Assembly (NCBI GenBank): GCA_025936205.1
Contig: JAICTU010000090.1
Location: forward strand, 1-22,887
Reading direction: 5' to 3'
Length of the DNA: 22,887 nt
Source of the DNA: Polyangiaceae bacterium
GTDB lineage: Bacteria > Myxococcota > Polyangia > Polyangiales > Polyangiaceae
The first letter of the stretch is position 1, and each line of letters begins with the position of its first letter. The translations under genes were made by a program, and so were the position numbers. Of this stretch, positions 16,335 through 22,887 are shown piece after piece. Below the pieces are notes generated by a model that ran no database searches, was not told the DNA's origin, and worked only from the letters and a program-made list of their open reading frames with translations.

Positions 16335-16359
16335 GCAGGCAGGGGCCTGCGATTTTTTT
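16335..16359 (+). terminator. Orphan terminator-like hairpin
   Basis: GCAGGC (16335-16340), loop AGGG and GCCTGC (16345-16350) form a 6-bp GC-rich stem followed by GA and seven T (16353-16359). That is intrinsic-terminator form on the plus strand only. The nearest upstream plus-strand gene ends at 13404, with oppositely oriented genes between, so this does not close an annotated gene. It could end a small RNA, limit antisense transcription, or act as an attenuator in the leader of the DyP cluster. Confidence 0.45.
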
Positions 16360-16615
16360 CCTGACGGGTGCGGGCCCAGGAGTCCCCGCCCGAGGCGAAG
16401 CCGCGCGTGAATTCGATCCCATTGGGTAACGGGCGCGCACGATTCCTCGGTGCAACGCAGAGTAGCTGCAGCGTTTCGCGTAACTCGGGGCGAATCTGCA
16501 GAACGAAGGACTTGTTTTGGTGTATTGCTGGTCACAGAACGAGGGGAGCGTAGCGGGGGCTGCGCTGTTTGGCGCCGAGGCGTGTGGCGCGCTTCCGTGT
16601 GAAAGAACACGGCCC

Positions 16616-16631
16616 GATCGCGAGCGCGATC
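16616..16631. repeat. Inverted repeat GATCGCG-AG-CGCGATC
   Basis: A perfect 7-bp-arm dyad with a 2-nt spacer, 65 bp upstream of the DyP cluster. Position and symmetry fit an operator for a dimeric regulator. CG-rich dyads also arise by chance in such DNA, and no regulator gene is adjacent. Confidence 0.35.
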
Positions 16632-16696
16632 AGGCGCGCGCACAGCGCCCAACCGGCGCATAGCCCCAAGCTCGTCCGAAGAGGGGAGACGCTGTC

Positions 16697-17269
16697 ATGT
16701 CTGATCAACCCAAGCAACACGACTGGACCAAGCCCGCCGCCATGGCGATCCCGAAGGGTGGCTTCTTCGAGGGCAAGACCGAGCAGGGGCGTTACGGTCC
16801 CATCTTTCCGAAGACGCCCGCCTGCTACGGCTTCACGATCATCGCCAAGATCATCGCGGGCCGTGAGGAAGCCTTCTACGGGTATGCGCGCAACATCGAG
16901 AAGACCTTGGCAGGGGCACCCGACGCGCTCGCGGTGTTGAAGCTGCACTACCTGCGCTGGGTATTGTTCCCGATCAACGGGGAGACCTACTTCATGTACC
17001 AGGGCATCTTCGACACCGATTTCGACAAGTACACCGAAGACGCCGTTCAGCTCTTTGCATCGCTCGGAGTGAACACCGTGTTCGAGAACCTCGAGGGCTT
17101 CCCCAAGGACTGGAAGACGAACGCGCCTGCCTTCATCGAGTTCGTGCGCGAGCACCAGTGCCCGAGCTTTCTGGAGTACGGCGAGTATCCCTATGTGAGC
17201 GCTGACGAGATCAAGAAGGCGCTCCGGCTCAAGGCCGCGTTTTCCCACATGCTGGATGAAATGCAGTAG
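16697..17269 (+). CDS. DyP-peroxidase companion protein, probable ferredoxin-like fold
   Basis: A soluble 190-aa protein, start ATG 16697 with GGGGAG (16683-16688) at 8-nt spacing. No signal peptide or membrane segment. Two stretches recall domains often found with or fused to long DyP-type peroxidases: HYLRWVLFPINGETYFMYQGIF, which corresponds to the 'HxARxVV...LLFxSxFDG' strand pair, and the C-terminal FIEFVREHQCPSF...YGEYPYVSADEIKKALRLKAAF, which corresponds to 'YIRxHQ...FYxAYPxxTVxDI'. I infer a dimeric alpha-beta barrel domain, the fold DyP enzymes themselves are built from. No heme-binding His motif is seen. The gene is 15 nt upstream of the peroxidase, so a complex or regulatory role is plausible but unproven. 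Confidence 0.75.
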   Translation: MSDQPKQHDWTKPAAMAIPKGGFFEGKTEQGRYGPIFPKTPACYGFTIIAKIIAGREEAFYGYARNIEKTLAGAPDALAVLKLHYLRWVLFPINGETYFMYQGIFDTDFDKYTEDAVQLFASLGVNTVFENLEGFPKDWKTNAPAFIEFVREHQCPSFLEYGEYPYVSADEIKKALRLKAAFSHMLDEMQ

Positions 17270-17284
17270 CGCGGGGGGAAAGCG

Positions 17285-18607
17285 ATGCTCGATTTCCATG
17301 ACATCCAGCACATCTTGCTGACGCGCGCTCCGGCTCTGACCGGCCGCTACGAGTTTCTGTCCTTCCGCGACGCGGCGAGCGGACGAGCGTGGCTGGCGGC
17401 CATCTCCGAGACGGTGCTCTCGGCCGCGGCCATGCGCGCTTCGGTCGACCAGAAGCGCAGCTGGGTCAGCGTGGCGTTGACCTGGAATGGCCTGCGCGCG
17501 CTGGGGGTGGATGAGGCCGCGCTCGCAACGTTTCCCGACGAGTTCAAGCAAGGGATGGCAGCCCGCGCGGAAGTCCTGGGAGACACGGGGGCCAACCATC
17601 CCGAGCACTGGATCGACCAGACCACCGACCCCGAGCTCCATGCCATCGTGATCCTTTTCGCCCGAGACGCAACGGACCGTGCCCGCTGCACGGGCGAGCA
17701 CGCGAAGCTGCTGGGGCGCTGCGGAGGGGTCAGGGTGCTCTCCGCGCTGGATCTCGAAGCCACCCCCCCGTTTGACTACGCACATGACCACTTCGGCTAT
17801 CGCGACCGGCTGTCACAGCCCGTCATCGAAGGTTCCGGTGACGTGCCCACGCCCGGTTCCGGTGCAGCATTGAAGCCGGGAGAATTCATCCTGGGCTACC
17901 CGGACGAGCTCGGGGAGGTCTTCCGCACGCAGCCCGAGGCGCTCTCGCGCAACGGCAGCTTCCTCGCGTACCGGCGCCTGGAAGAGCACGTGGGGAGGTT
18001 TCGCGAGTTTCTCGCTGCCAACGGCCGTACTCGCGAGGAGCAGGAACTCGTCGCTGCAAAACTCATGGGCCGCTGGCGCAGCGGGGCGCCGCTGGTGCTC
18101 GCTCCCGACAAGGACGACCCGGAGCTGGGGGCGGACCCGCAACGGAACAACGACTTCAATTATCGGAAGGAGGATCCGCACGGCTATGCCGTGCCCCTCG
18201 GCACGCACATTCGGCGGATGAATCCGCGTGACACCGCGTCGAACATGAATCGCCGCCGCATGATGCGCCGCGGGGCCACCTACGGACCCCATCTCCCAGA
18301 AGGGGTGGAGGACGACGGCACCGAGCGCGGAATCGCCGCGTTCGTGATCTGCGCCAGCCTGATCCGTCAGTTCGAGTTCGCTCAGAACGTGTGGGTGAAC
18401 GACAAGAACTTCCACGGGCTGGTGAACGAACGCGATCCGATCATCGGCAATCAAGACGGCACGCTGGAATACAAGATCCCGAAGCGGCCGCTGCGGAAGA
18501 AGATCGTCGGTTTGCCGTCCTTCACTCGCGTTCGCGGCGGCGCCTACTTCTTTCTGCCCGGGCTCAAGGCGCTCAGCTACCTGGCTACAGGGGGCAAGCA
18601 AGCATGA
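17285..18607 (+). CDS. DyP-type heme peroxidase (long form) with altered GXXDG motif
   Basis: Dye-decolorizing-type peroxidase of 440 aa that would use hydrogen peroxide to oxidise phenolics, dyes or lignin-like compounds. The proximal heme ligand is His308 in THIRRMNPR. The hallmark GXXDG appears as GYRDR (171-175) within FGYRDRLSQPVIEG: Asp174 is kept but the last Gly is Arg. RRGATYG (328-334) probably carries the distal arginine. The C-terminal IPKRPLRKKIVGLPSF and RGGAYFFLPGLKAL are typical of the longer DyP classes. There is no Tat or Sec signal, so the enzyme is probably cytoplasmic unless carried by a partner. The ATG at 17285 follows a GGGGGGAAAG stretch. The stop overlaps the next gene by 4 nt (ATGA), indicating coupling. 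Confidence 0.93.
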   Translation: MLDFHDIQHILLTRAPALTGRYEFLSFRDAASGRAWLAAISETVLSAAAMRASVDQKRSWVSVALTWNGLRALGVDEAALATFPDEFKQGMAARAEVLGDTGANHPEHWIDQTTDPELHAIVILFARDATDRARCTGEHAKLLGRCGGVRVLSALDLEATPPFDYAHDHFGYRDRLSQPVIEGSGDVPTPGSGAALKPGEFILGYPDELGEVFRTQPEALSRNGSFLAYRRLEEHVGRFREFLAANGRTREEQELVAAKLMGRWRSGAPLVLAPDKDDPELGADPQRNNDFNYRKEDPHGYAVPLGTHIRRMNPRDTASNMNRRRMMRRGATYGPHLPEGVEDDGTERGIAAFVICASLIRQFEFAQNVWVNDKNFHGLVNERDPIIGNQDGTLEYKIPKRPLRKKIVGLPSFTRVRGGAYFFLPGLKALSYLATGGKQA

Positions 18608-19623
18608 ATACCCAGCCGGCTCGCGTTTACAATCAGACACATGTCGCTCGCAAGTACGCATCGGGCAAGCGGCGCCTGAGCCTGTACTGGTCCTGGAGCT
18701 ACCCGTGGGAGGCACAACGGGATCCCGCGGCGCTGGAGAACCGCTTCTCCACCATCACGGAAGTCCGGAACGTGGCCTGGCCTGCTTACGAGGCGCCGGA
18801 GTACGCCGCCGCCGAGTTCCTCCAGGGGATCGCCGGCACACTCGAGCTCTTTCATCGCTCCACGCTGGAGTTCCAGCGGATCGCCGGCGAGGTCAGCGGC
18901 CAGACGGTGGCCGTGTTTCAGCGCATCGACCAGGCCGGCTTCCGTCTGACCATTGATGACCGCATCCTCGCCGACACCGACACTTTGTTCGTTCTGGGGT
19001 TGGACCATCTGCTCTCTGACCAGCAGGCGTCGCCCGGCGAAATCGCGGCGATCGAGCAATGGTTGCAACGCGACGGCACCTGCCTGGTGCTGGGGCCACA
19101 CCACGATGTGGGCTTCACGGAGGACCTCGAGCAGCGCCAGATGGAATACCTGCATCACCGCGATCCTCTGGTGCCGAGGCAGCAGCGCTTCAGCCAGTTC
19201 GCGCGCTCGCTGATGAAGGCGCTCAACGTGCCCGTGATCAACCAGTATGGGTTGCGGCCGGCGGTCGTCCCCGGTACCAAGAACATCGCGCCGCTGACGG
19301 CATTTCGCGAGCTGGATAAGCCAGGGCTGTTGCGGGACGTCACGACGCTCAACTTTCATCCTCACCTGCCGCACTACGAGATCGCCCCGGCTGGCGCACA
19401 ATCCGTGCAATTGCTCGCGCGCCAGCCCATGGATCAGGAGCGCCCGCATCCCTTCAGCAAGGCCGGCAACAGCGAGTTCAACGTGCTGCTCTGGATGCCG
19501 CCCAAGGCCAAACGCGCTGGTGACATCGTGCTGGTGGATGCCACGCAGATCACCACCCTGTTCGGCTATGACGAGAGCCTGAAGAACTTCTGGCGCAATC
19601 TTGCCCTGATGCGCTCGCCCTGA
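18604..19623 (+). CDS. Unknown protein of DyP cluster, possible glutamine-amidotransferase-like core
   Basis: A 339-aa soluble protein I do not recognise. The N-terminal third is aromatic and basic (RRLSLYWSWSYPWEAQRD, LELFHRSTLEFQRIAGE). The middle holds a strand-helix-strand pattern (DTLFVLGLDHLLS, GEIAAIEQWLQRDGTCLVLGPHHDVGFT) resembling the ThuA/DUF4350 glutamine-amidotransferase-like fold, where a cofactor or ligand would be read. No nucleophilic Cys is seen after that strand, so hydrolase activity is doubtful. The C-terminus is GDIVLVDATQITTLFGYDESLKNFWRNL. The ATG at 18604 overlaps the DyP stop (ATGA), with AGGGGG at 18589-18594 upstream. Tight coupling suggests it acts with the peroxidase. 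The fold call is inference. Confidence 0.72.
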   Translation: MNTQPARVYNQTHVARKYASGKRRLSLYWSWSYPWEAQRDPAALENRFSTITEVRNVAWPAYEAPEYAAAEFLQGIAGTLELFHRSTLEFQRIAGEVSGQTVAVFQRIDQAGFRLTIDDRILADTDTLFVLGLDHLLSDQQASPGEIAAIEQWLQRDGTCLVLGPHHDVGFTEDLEQRQMEYLHHRDPLVPRQQRFSQFARSLMKALNVPVINQYGLRPAVVPGTKNIAPLTAFRELDKPGLLRDVTTLNFHPHLPHYEIAPAGAQSVQLLARQPMDQERPHPFSKAGNSEFNVLLWMPPKAKRAGDIVLVDATQITTLFGYDESLKNFWRNLALMRSP

Positions 19624-19664
19624 TGCGCTGACCGAGAGCCTCTGCATCGTCCGCCCCGTTGCCA

Positions 19665-20432
19665 ATGAACCCGGTGGTCTCCGTGTTGCTGGGCGCGCTG
19701 GGCTCTGTAGCTCCAGCGCCGCCCACGGCGCTGGAGCTGGCCGAGGAGTTGACAAACCCGTTCGCCGACTTGATCAACGTTCCGATCAATCAGAATCCGG
19801 ATTTCGGGCTCGGCGAGGACAACGGCTGGCGCTACACGTTGACGCTGCAGCCCGTCATTCCGTTCCACCTCGACGAGTCCTGGAACATCATTTCGCGGAC
19901 GGTGGCGCCCCTGATCTATCTCGACTCAAACGGCCAACGCACGTTCGGCCTGGGCGACATCGCGCAGAGCTTCTTCCTCTCTCCAACGCTCGCGAACGGA
20001 CTCGGGTGGGTTTGGGGCGTCGGTCCGATCGTCGTGCTGCCCACCGCCAGCACGGATCGCTGGGGCAACGATCACTGGTTGACGGGGCCGACGGTGGGTC
20101 TACTGAACCGCCTCGGGCACTGGACGATCGGGGCGCTGACCAATCACACCTGGTCCCTCTCCGAGAGCGGAAACGTGAGCGCCACGTTCCTCCAACCCTT
20201 CATCGACTACACGACGACCTCGAGCACCACGCTGTCTCTGAACAGCGAATCCACGTACGATTGGACGGGCAAGCAGTGGACGACCCCGGTTCATCTGGTC
20301 GTTCGCCAATTGTTCGAGTTCGACGGCCAGCAGGTCAGCGTTGCTCTCGGGGGGCGCTACTATTTCGCGGCGCCCGACGCGGGCCCCGCCTGGGGCCTGC
20401 GTCTGGGCATCACGCTACTGTTTCCGCAGTGA
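19665..20432 (+). CDS. Neuromedin-U-type outer-membrane beta-barrel protein
   Basis: A 255-aa predicted outer-membrane barrel of the bacterial 'neuromedin U'/MetA-pathway-like transporter group. Matching landmarks are LAEELTNPFADLINVPINQN, RYTLTLQPVIPFHLDESWNIISRTVAPLIY, FGLGDIAQSFFLSP, WVWGVGPIVVLPTAS, TWSLSESGN...NATFLQPF-like (SATFLQPFIDY), ESTYDWTGKQW and the C-terminal LGITLLFPQ. Alternating hydrophobic strands and a terminal aromatic-rich strand fit a barrel. The signal peptide is unusually short and lacks basic residues (MNPVVSVLLGALGSVAPA). An in-frame stop at 19629 rules out an extended upstream start other than TTG 19659, and no clear Shine-Dalgarno sequence is seen. It lies 41 nt after the preceding gene, so it is probably the last gene of the cluster. 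Confidence 0.82.
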   Translation: MNPVVSVLLGALGSVAPAPPTALELAEELTNPFADLINVPINQNPDFGLGEDNGWRYTLTLQPVIPFHLDESWNIISRTVAPLIYLDSNGQRTFGLGDIAQSFFLSPTLANGLGWVWGVGPIVVLPTASTDRWGNDHWLTGPTVGLLNRLGHWTIGALTNHTWSLSESGNVSATFLQPFIDYTTTSSTTLSLNSESTYDWTGKQWTTPVHLVVRQLFEFDGQQVSVALGGRYYFAAPDAGPAWGLRLGITLLFPQ

Positions 20433-20451
20433 GGGGCAACAGAAGGGGCAA

Positions 20452-22887
20452 TTACCTTGGAGCGGCAGGTGCAATCGGCGCCTGCGGCCGCCTCCCACCG
20501 TCGCGGACGCGGGCAAATGCGGACTCCTTGCCTACTTCCAGTATGCGTTTGGCATCCAGAGAGCCGTAGAGCTCGATCAACGATGCCACCAGCCCGGTCC
20601 AGCCCGTCTGGTGACTCGCGCCCAGCCCGGCGCCGTTGTCGCCGTGGAAGTATTCGTAGAACAGGATGTAGTCGCGCCAGTGCGGATCGGTCTGAAACCT
20701 CTCGACGCCGCCATTGAAGGGCCGCCTGCCGCGCTCATCCCGGGTGAAGCAGCCGATGAGTCGATTGGCAATTTCCTTGCTCACGTCAAAGAGATTCATC
20801 AGCTTGCCGGAGCCCGTGGGACACTCCACTTTGAAGGCATCACCATAGTAGAGATAGAAATTCTGCAGCGCCCGGATGATCAGGATGTTCACCGGCATCC
20901 AGACGGGGCCGCGCCAGTTGGAGTTGCCGCCAAACATCCCCGTGTCGGATTCGCCTGGCAGGTACTGCACCCGATGCTCCTGACCGTTCACATGAAAGAC
21001 GAATGGAGTCTTTTCGTGAAACTTGGAGAGCGAGCGGATGCCGTGGGGGCCGAGGAATTCATTCTCATCGAGTAGTTTGCCGAGGATCCGTCGCAGGCGC
21101 TCTGGAGTGACGAGCGCGAGCAGGCCACGTTCCCCGACCCCGAAGTGACCCGGGCCCGTGGGGTGCATCGTCTTTGCCAGCTCGGGCATTCGTCGCTGCC
21201 GCTCTCGGATGAAGGTCATCGCTATCGGCACGCGCTCTCGCTGCTCCGCCTCGATCACCGTGGTGGCGCAGAGCGGCAGCAACCCCACCATGGAACGCAC
21301 GGCGAGCCGGCGTGCGCTGCCGTCGGGCAGGCGTAGGACGTCGTAATAGAAGCCGTCCTCTTCATCCCACATGGCGCCCTCGCCCGTGCGGTTCATGGCG
21401 GCGGCGATGTAATAGAAGTGCTCTACGAACTTGCACACCATGTTCTCGTAGATGGGATCCTGGGTGGCGAGCTCGACGGCGAGCTCCAGCATGTTCTGAC
21501 TGAACAGCGCCATCCACGCCGTTCCATCGGCCTGCTCGAGGTGGCCCCCGGTGGGCAACGGCGCGCTGCGATCGAAGACGCCGATGTTGTCCAGCCCCAG
21601 AAAGCCGCCTTCAAATAGATTCTTGCCGGAGGGATCCTTGCGGTTGAGCCACCAGGTAAAATTGAGCAACAGCTTGTGGAAGATCGACTTCAGAAATTCG
21701 AAGTCTGCCTCGCCGCGCCGTGCCTGCTCGGTGCGATGAAGAAAGAGGCTGGCAAAGGCGTGAACGGGTGGGTTCACGTCGCTGAAGTTCCACTCGTAGG
21801 CAGGCAGCTGGCCGTTGGGGTGCAGGTAAGCGCTGCGCAGCATCAGATCCATCTGATCCTTGGCGAAGTCAGGATCCACAATCGATAGCGGCAGCGTGTG
21901 GAAGGCAAGGTCCCAGGCCGCGTACCATGGGTACTCCCACTTGTCGGGCATCGAGATGATGTCCTGGTTCAGCATGTGGAACCACTCCGAGTTCCGTGCT
22001 TGCCGATAGCCGGAATGGAGTGGGTTGGAGTGGTGCTCGTCGAGCCAATTGTCACCATCGAAGAAAAAGAACTGCTTGCTCCAGAGCATTCCGGCGAGCG
22101 CTTGGCGCAGCACGTTTGCCGCGTCTTTGCTGACGGAAGGCGGCGTGACCGCCTCGTAGAAGGCATCCGCTTCTCGCAATCGCTCCGCGAACACTGCTTC
22201 GAACGGCTTTCCGAATGGCTCCAGCTTCTGATTCGCCGGCGCCCGGCACAGGCGCAGCCGGAGGACCTGGCTCTGGCCCGCCCCGATGCTGAGCTGGTAG
22301 TGAGCCGCGACCTTGGTGCCCTCCCGGGCCGGGTTCACTGCCTCGTGCTTGCCTGCCACCACGAAATCATTGATGCCGTCCTTGGCGTAGGGGCTCTCGT
22401 TCTTCTCCGACGGGAAAAGCCGCGCGTGGTTCGTTTCATTCTCGGTGAACAGCAGCGGCACGTCGCCTTCACAGCACAGAATGAAGTCACCGAGCTCGAA
22501 ATGCGCGGCGGCCACGCTGTTCGAGCCGGCAGGTGACGGCACCTGTCGCAGGCTGGGCTTTTGCGCGGCCCGGTTCGACTCGGCGATCCACGCAGACCAG
22601 TTGTCCCGGAACCACAGCGTCGGCAACAGATGCAATTGCGCCGCTTCCGGACCTCGATTCACCGCGCTGATCTTGATCAAGATATCATCGGCGCTCGCCT
22701 TGGCGTACTCGACGAAGACATCGAAGTATCGATCCCCGTCGAAGACGCCGGTGTCGATCAGCTCATACTCGAACTCGCTGCGAGACCGCCTTCGGTTCGT
22801 GCTCACCAGATCTTCGTAGGGGTACGCCGCCTGCGGGTATTTGTAGAGATACTTCATGTAAGAATGGGTCGGCGTACTATCGAGGTA
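20452..22887 (-). CDS. GH63-like glucosidase / mannosylglycerate-hydrolase-type enzyme (5' end cut by window edge)
   Basis: A large (alpha/alpha)6-barrel glycoside hydrolase; 811 codons are present and the first 90-100 are beyond the right edge. The frame is open to the edge (YLDSTPTHSYMKYLYKYPQ), so the internal Met at 22857 is not the start. The N-terminal part is a beta-sandwich (ELIDTGVFDGDRYFDVFVEYAKA, HLLPTLWFRDNW). The barrel has YPWYAAWDLAFH, whose Asp (codon 21910-21912) is the likely general acid. It also has NWRGPVWMPVNILII and FYEYFHGDNGAGLGASHQTGWTGLV, whose first Glu (codon 20653-20655) is the likely base. Family members cleave short alpha-glucosides or glucosyl/mannosyl-glycerate; the substrate is uncertain. 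There is no visible signal peptide, but the N-terminus is missing. It is convergent with the outer-membrane gene, 19 bp away. Confidence 0.93.
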   Translation of the reverse strand, partial: YLDSTPTHSYMKYLYKYPQAAYPYEDLVSTNRRRSRSEFEYELIDTGVFDGDRYFDVFVEYAKASADDILIKISAVNRGPEAAQLHLLPTLWFRDNWSAWIAESNRAAQKPSLRQVPSPAGSNSVAAAHFELGDFILCCEGDVPLLFTENETNHARLFPSEKNESPYAKDGINDFVVAGKHEAVNPAREGTKVAAHYQLSIGAGQSQVLRLRLCRAPANQKLEPFGKPFEAVFAERLREADAFYEAVTPPSVSKDAANVLRQALAGMLWSKQFFFFDGDNWLDEHHSNPLHSGYRQARNSEWFHMLNQDIISMPDKWEYPWYAAWDLAFHTLPLSIVDPDFAKDQMDLMLRSAYLHPNGQLPAYEWNFSDVNPPVHAFASLFLHRTEQARRGEADFEFLKSIFHKLLLNFTWWLNRKDPSGKNLFEGGFLGLDNIGVFDRSAPLPTGGHLEQADGTAWMALFSQNMLELAVELATQDPIYENMVCKFVEHFYYIAAAMNRTGEGAMWDEEDGFYYDVLRLPDGSARRLAVRSMVGLLPLCATTVIEAEQRERVPIAMTFIRERQRRMPELAKTMHPTGPGHFGVGERGLLALVTPERLRRILGKLLDENEFLGPHGIRSLSKFHEKTPFVFHVNGQEHRVQYLPGESDTGMFGGNSNWRGPVWMPVNILIIRALQNFYLYYGDAFKVECPTGSGKLMNLFDVSKEIANRLIGCFTRDERGRRPFNGGVERFQTDPHWRDYILFYEYFHGDNGAGLGASHQTGWTGLVASLIELYGSLDAKRILEVGKESAFARVRDGGRRPQAPIAPAAPR

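Larger units (their letters stand above)
16244..16696. other. 453-bp divergent intergenic region
   Basis: This separates the minus-strand surface-protein operon from the plus-strand DyP cluster and must hold both promoters. I could not identify a convincing sigma-70 or sigma-54 promoter by eye. Visible elements are a terminator-like hairpin (16335-16359), a dyad (16616-16631) and the Shine-Dalgarno GGGGAG (16683-16688) for the gene at 16697. Short open frames here on both strands show no family resemblance. Confidence 0.6.

Noticed and set aside
16317..16661. A 114-codon minus-strand frame in the divergent intergenic region
   Set aside because: No Shine-Dalgarno sequence or family resemblance, Arg-rich composition, and it would sit across the terminator-like hairpin.
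1..22887. CRISPR arrays, tRNA or rRNA genes, insertion sequences, phage genes
   Set aside because: Read for regular repeats, cloverleaf-like segments and transposase motifs; none was seen.

Overview
The window is visibly GC-rich, with G or C dominating third codon positions. It carries many predicted lipoproteins, a von Willebrand A (VWA) protein with cysteine-rich inserts, an acidobacterial/myxobacterial-style duplicated MacB-like permease, an NtrC/NtrY-type two-component pair and several carbohydrate-active enzymes. Together these suggest a large-genome soil bacterium, most likely Myxococcota (Polyangia-like). That placement is inference from gene style; no taxonomic marker is present. I see no rRNA, tRNA, insertion sequence, phage gene or CRISPR array.

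Layout. (1) 1-2405, minus: a GH3 beta-glycosidase with an inserted PA14 domain, cut by the left edge. It diverges from a small O-methyltransferase with an export-signal-like N-terminus (2488-3216, plus). (2) 3345-4715, minus: a predicted lipoprotein with a cysteine-containing N-terminal part and a beta-propeller-like C-terminal part. It diverges from an unknown 109-aa protein (4873-5202) and a soluble SAM methyltransferase (5277-6098). (3) 6238-13404, plus: a tight five-gene operon of HlyD-type adaptor, MacB-type ATPase, 823-aa duplicated permease, sigma-54 activator and NtrY-like histidine kinase. Three inverted repeats and a sigma-54-like -24/-12 element lie just upstream. (4) 13411-16243, minus: two exported proteins 7 bp apart, a Pro/Ala/Asp-rich surface-type protein and a VWA lipoprotein whose VWA fold is interrupted by four cysteine repeats. 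(5) 16244-16696: a 453-bp divergent intergenic region with an orphan terminator-like hairpin. (6) 16697-20432, plus: a four-gene cluster of DyP-peroxidase companion protein, DyP-type peroxidase with an altered GXXDG motif, an unknown protein with a possible glutamine-amidotransferase-like core, and a neuromedin-U-type outer-membrane protein. (7) 20452-22887, minus: a GH63-like glucosidase cut by the right edge.

How the genes may work together. The region-3 kinase and activator probably sense an envelope signal and switch on the transporter genes with which they are co-transcribed, making a self-contained sigma-54 regulon. The DyP cluster pairs a heme peroxidase with a probable sister-fold protein, an uncharacterised partner and an outer-membrane protein. 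It is the best candidate for an undescribed functional unit. The two glycosidases at the edges fit a polysaccharide-degrading lifestyle but are not linked to each other here.
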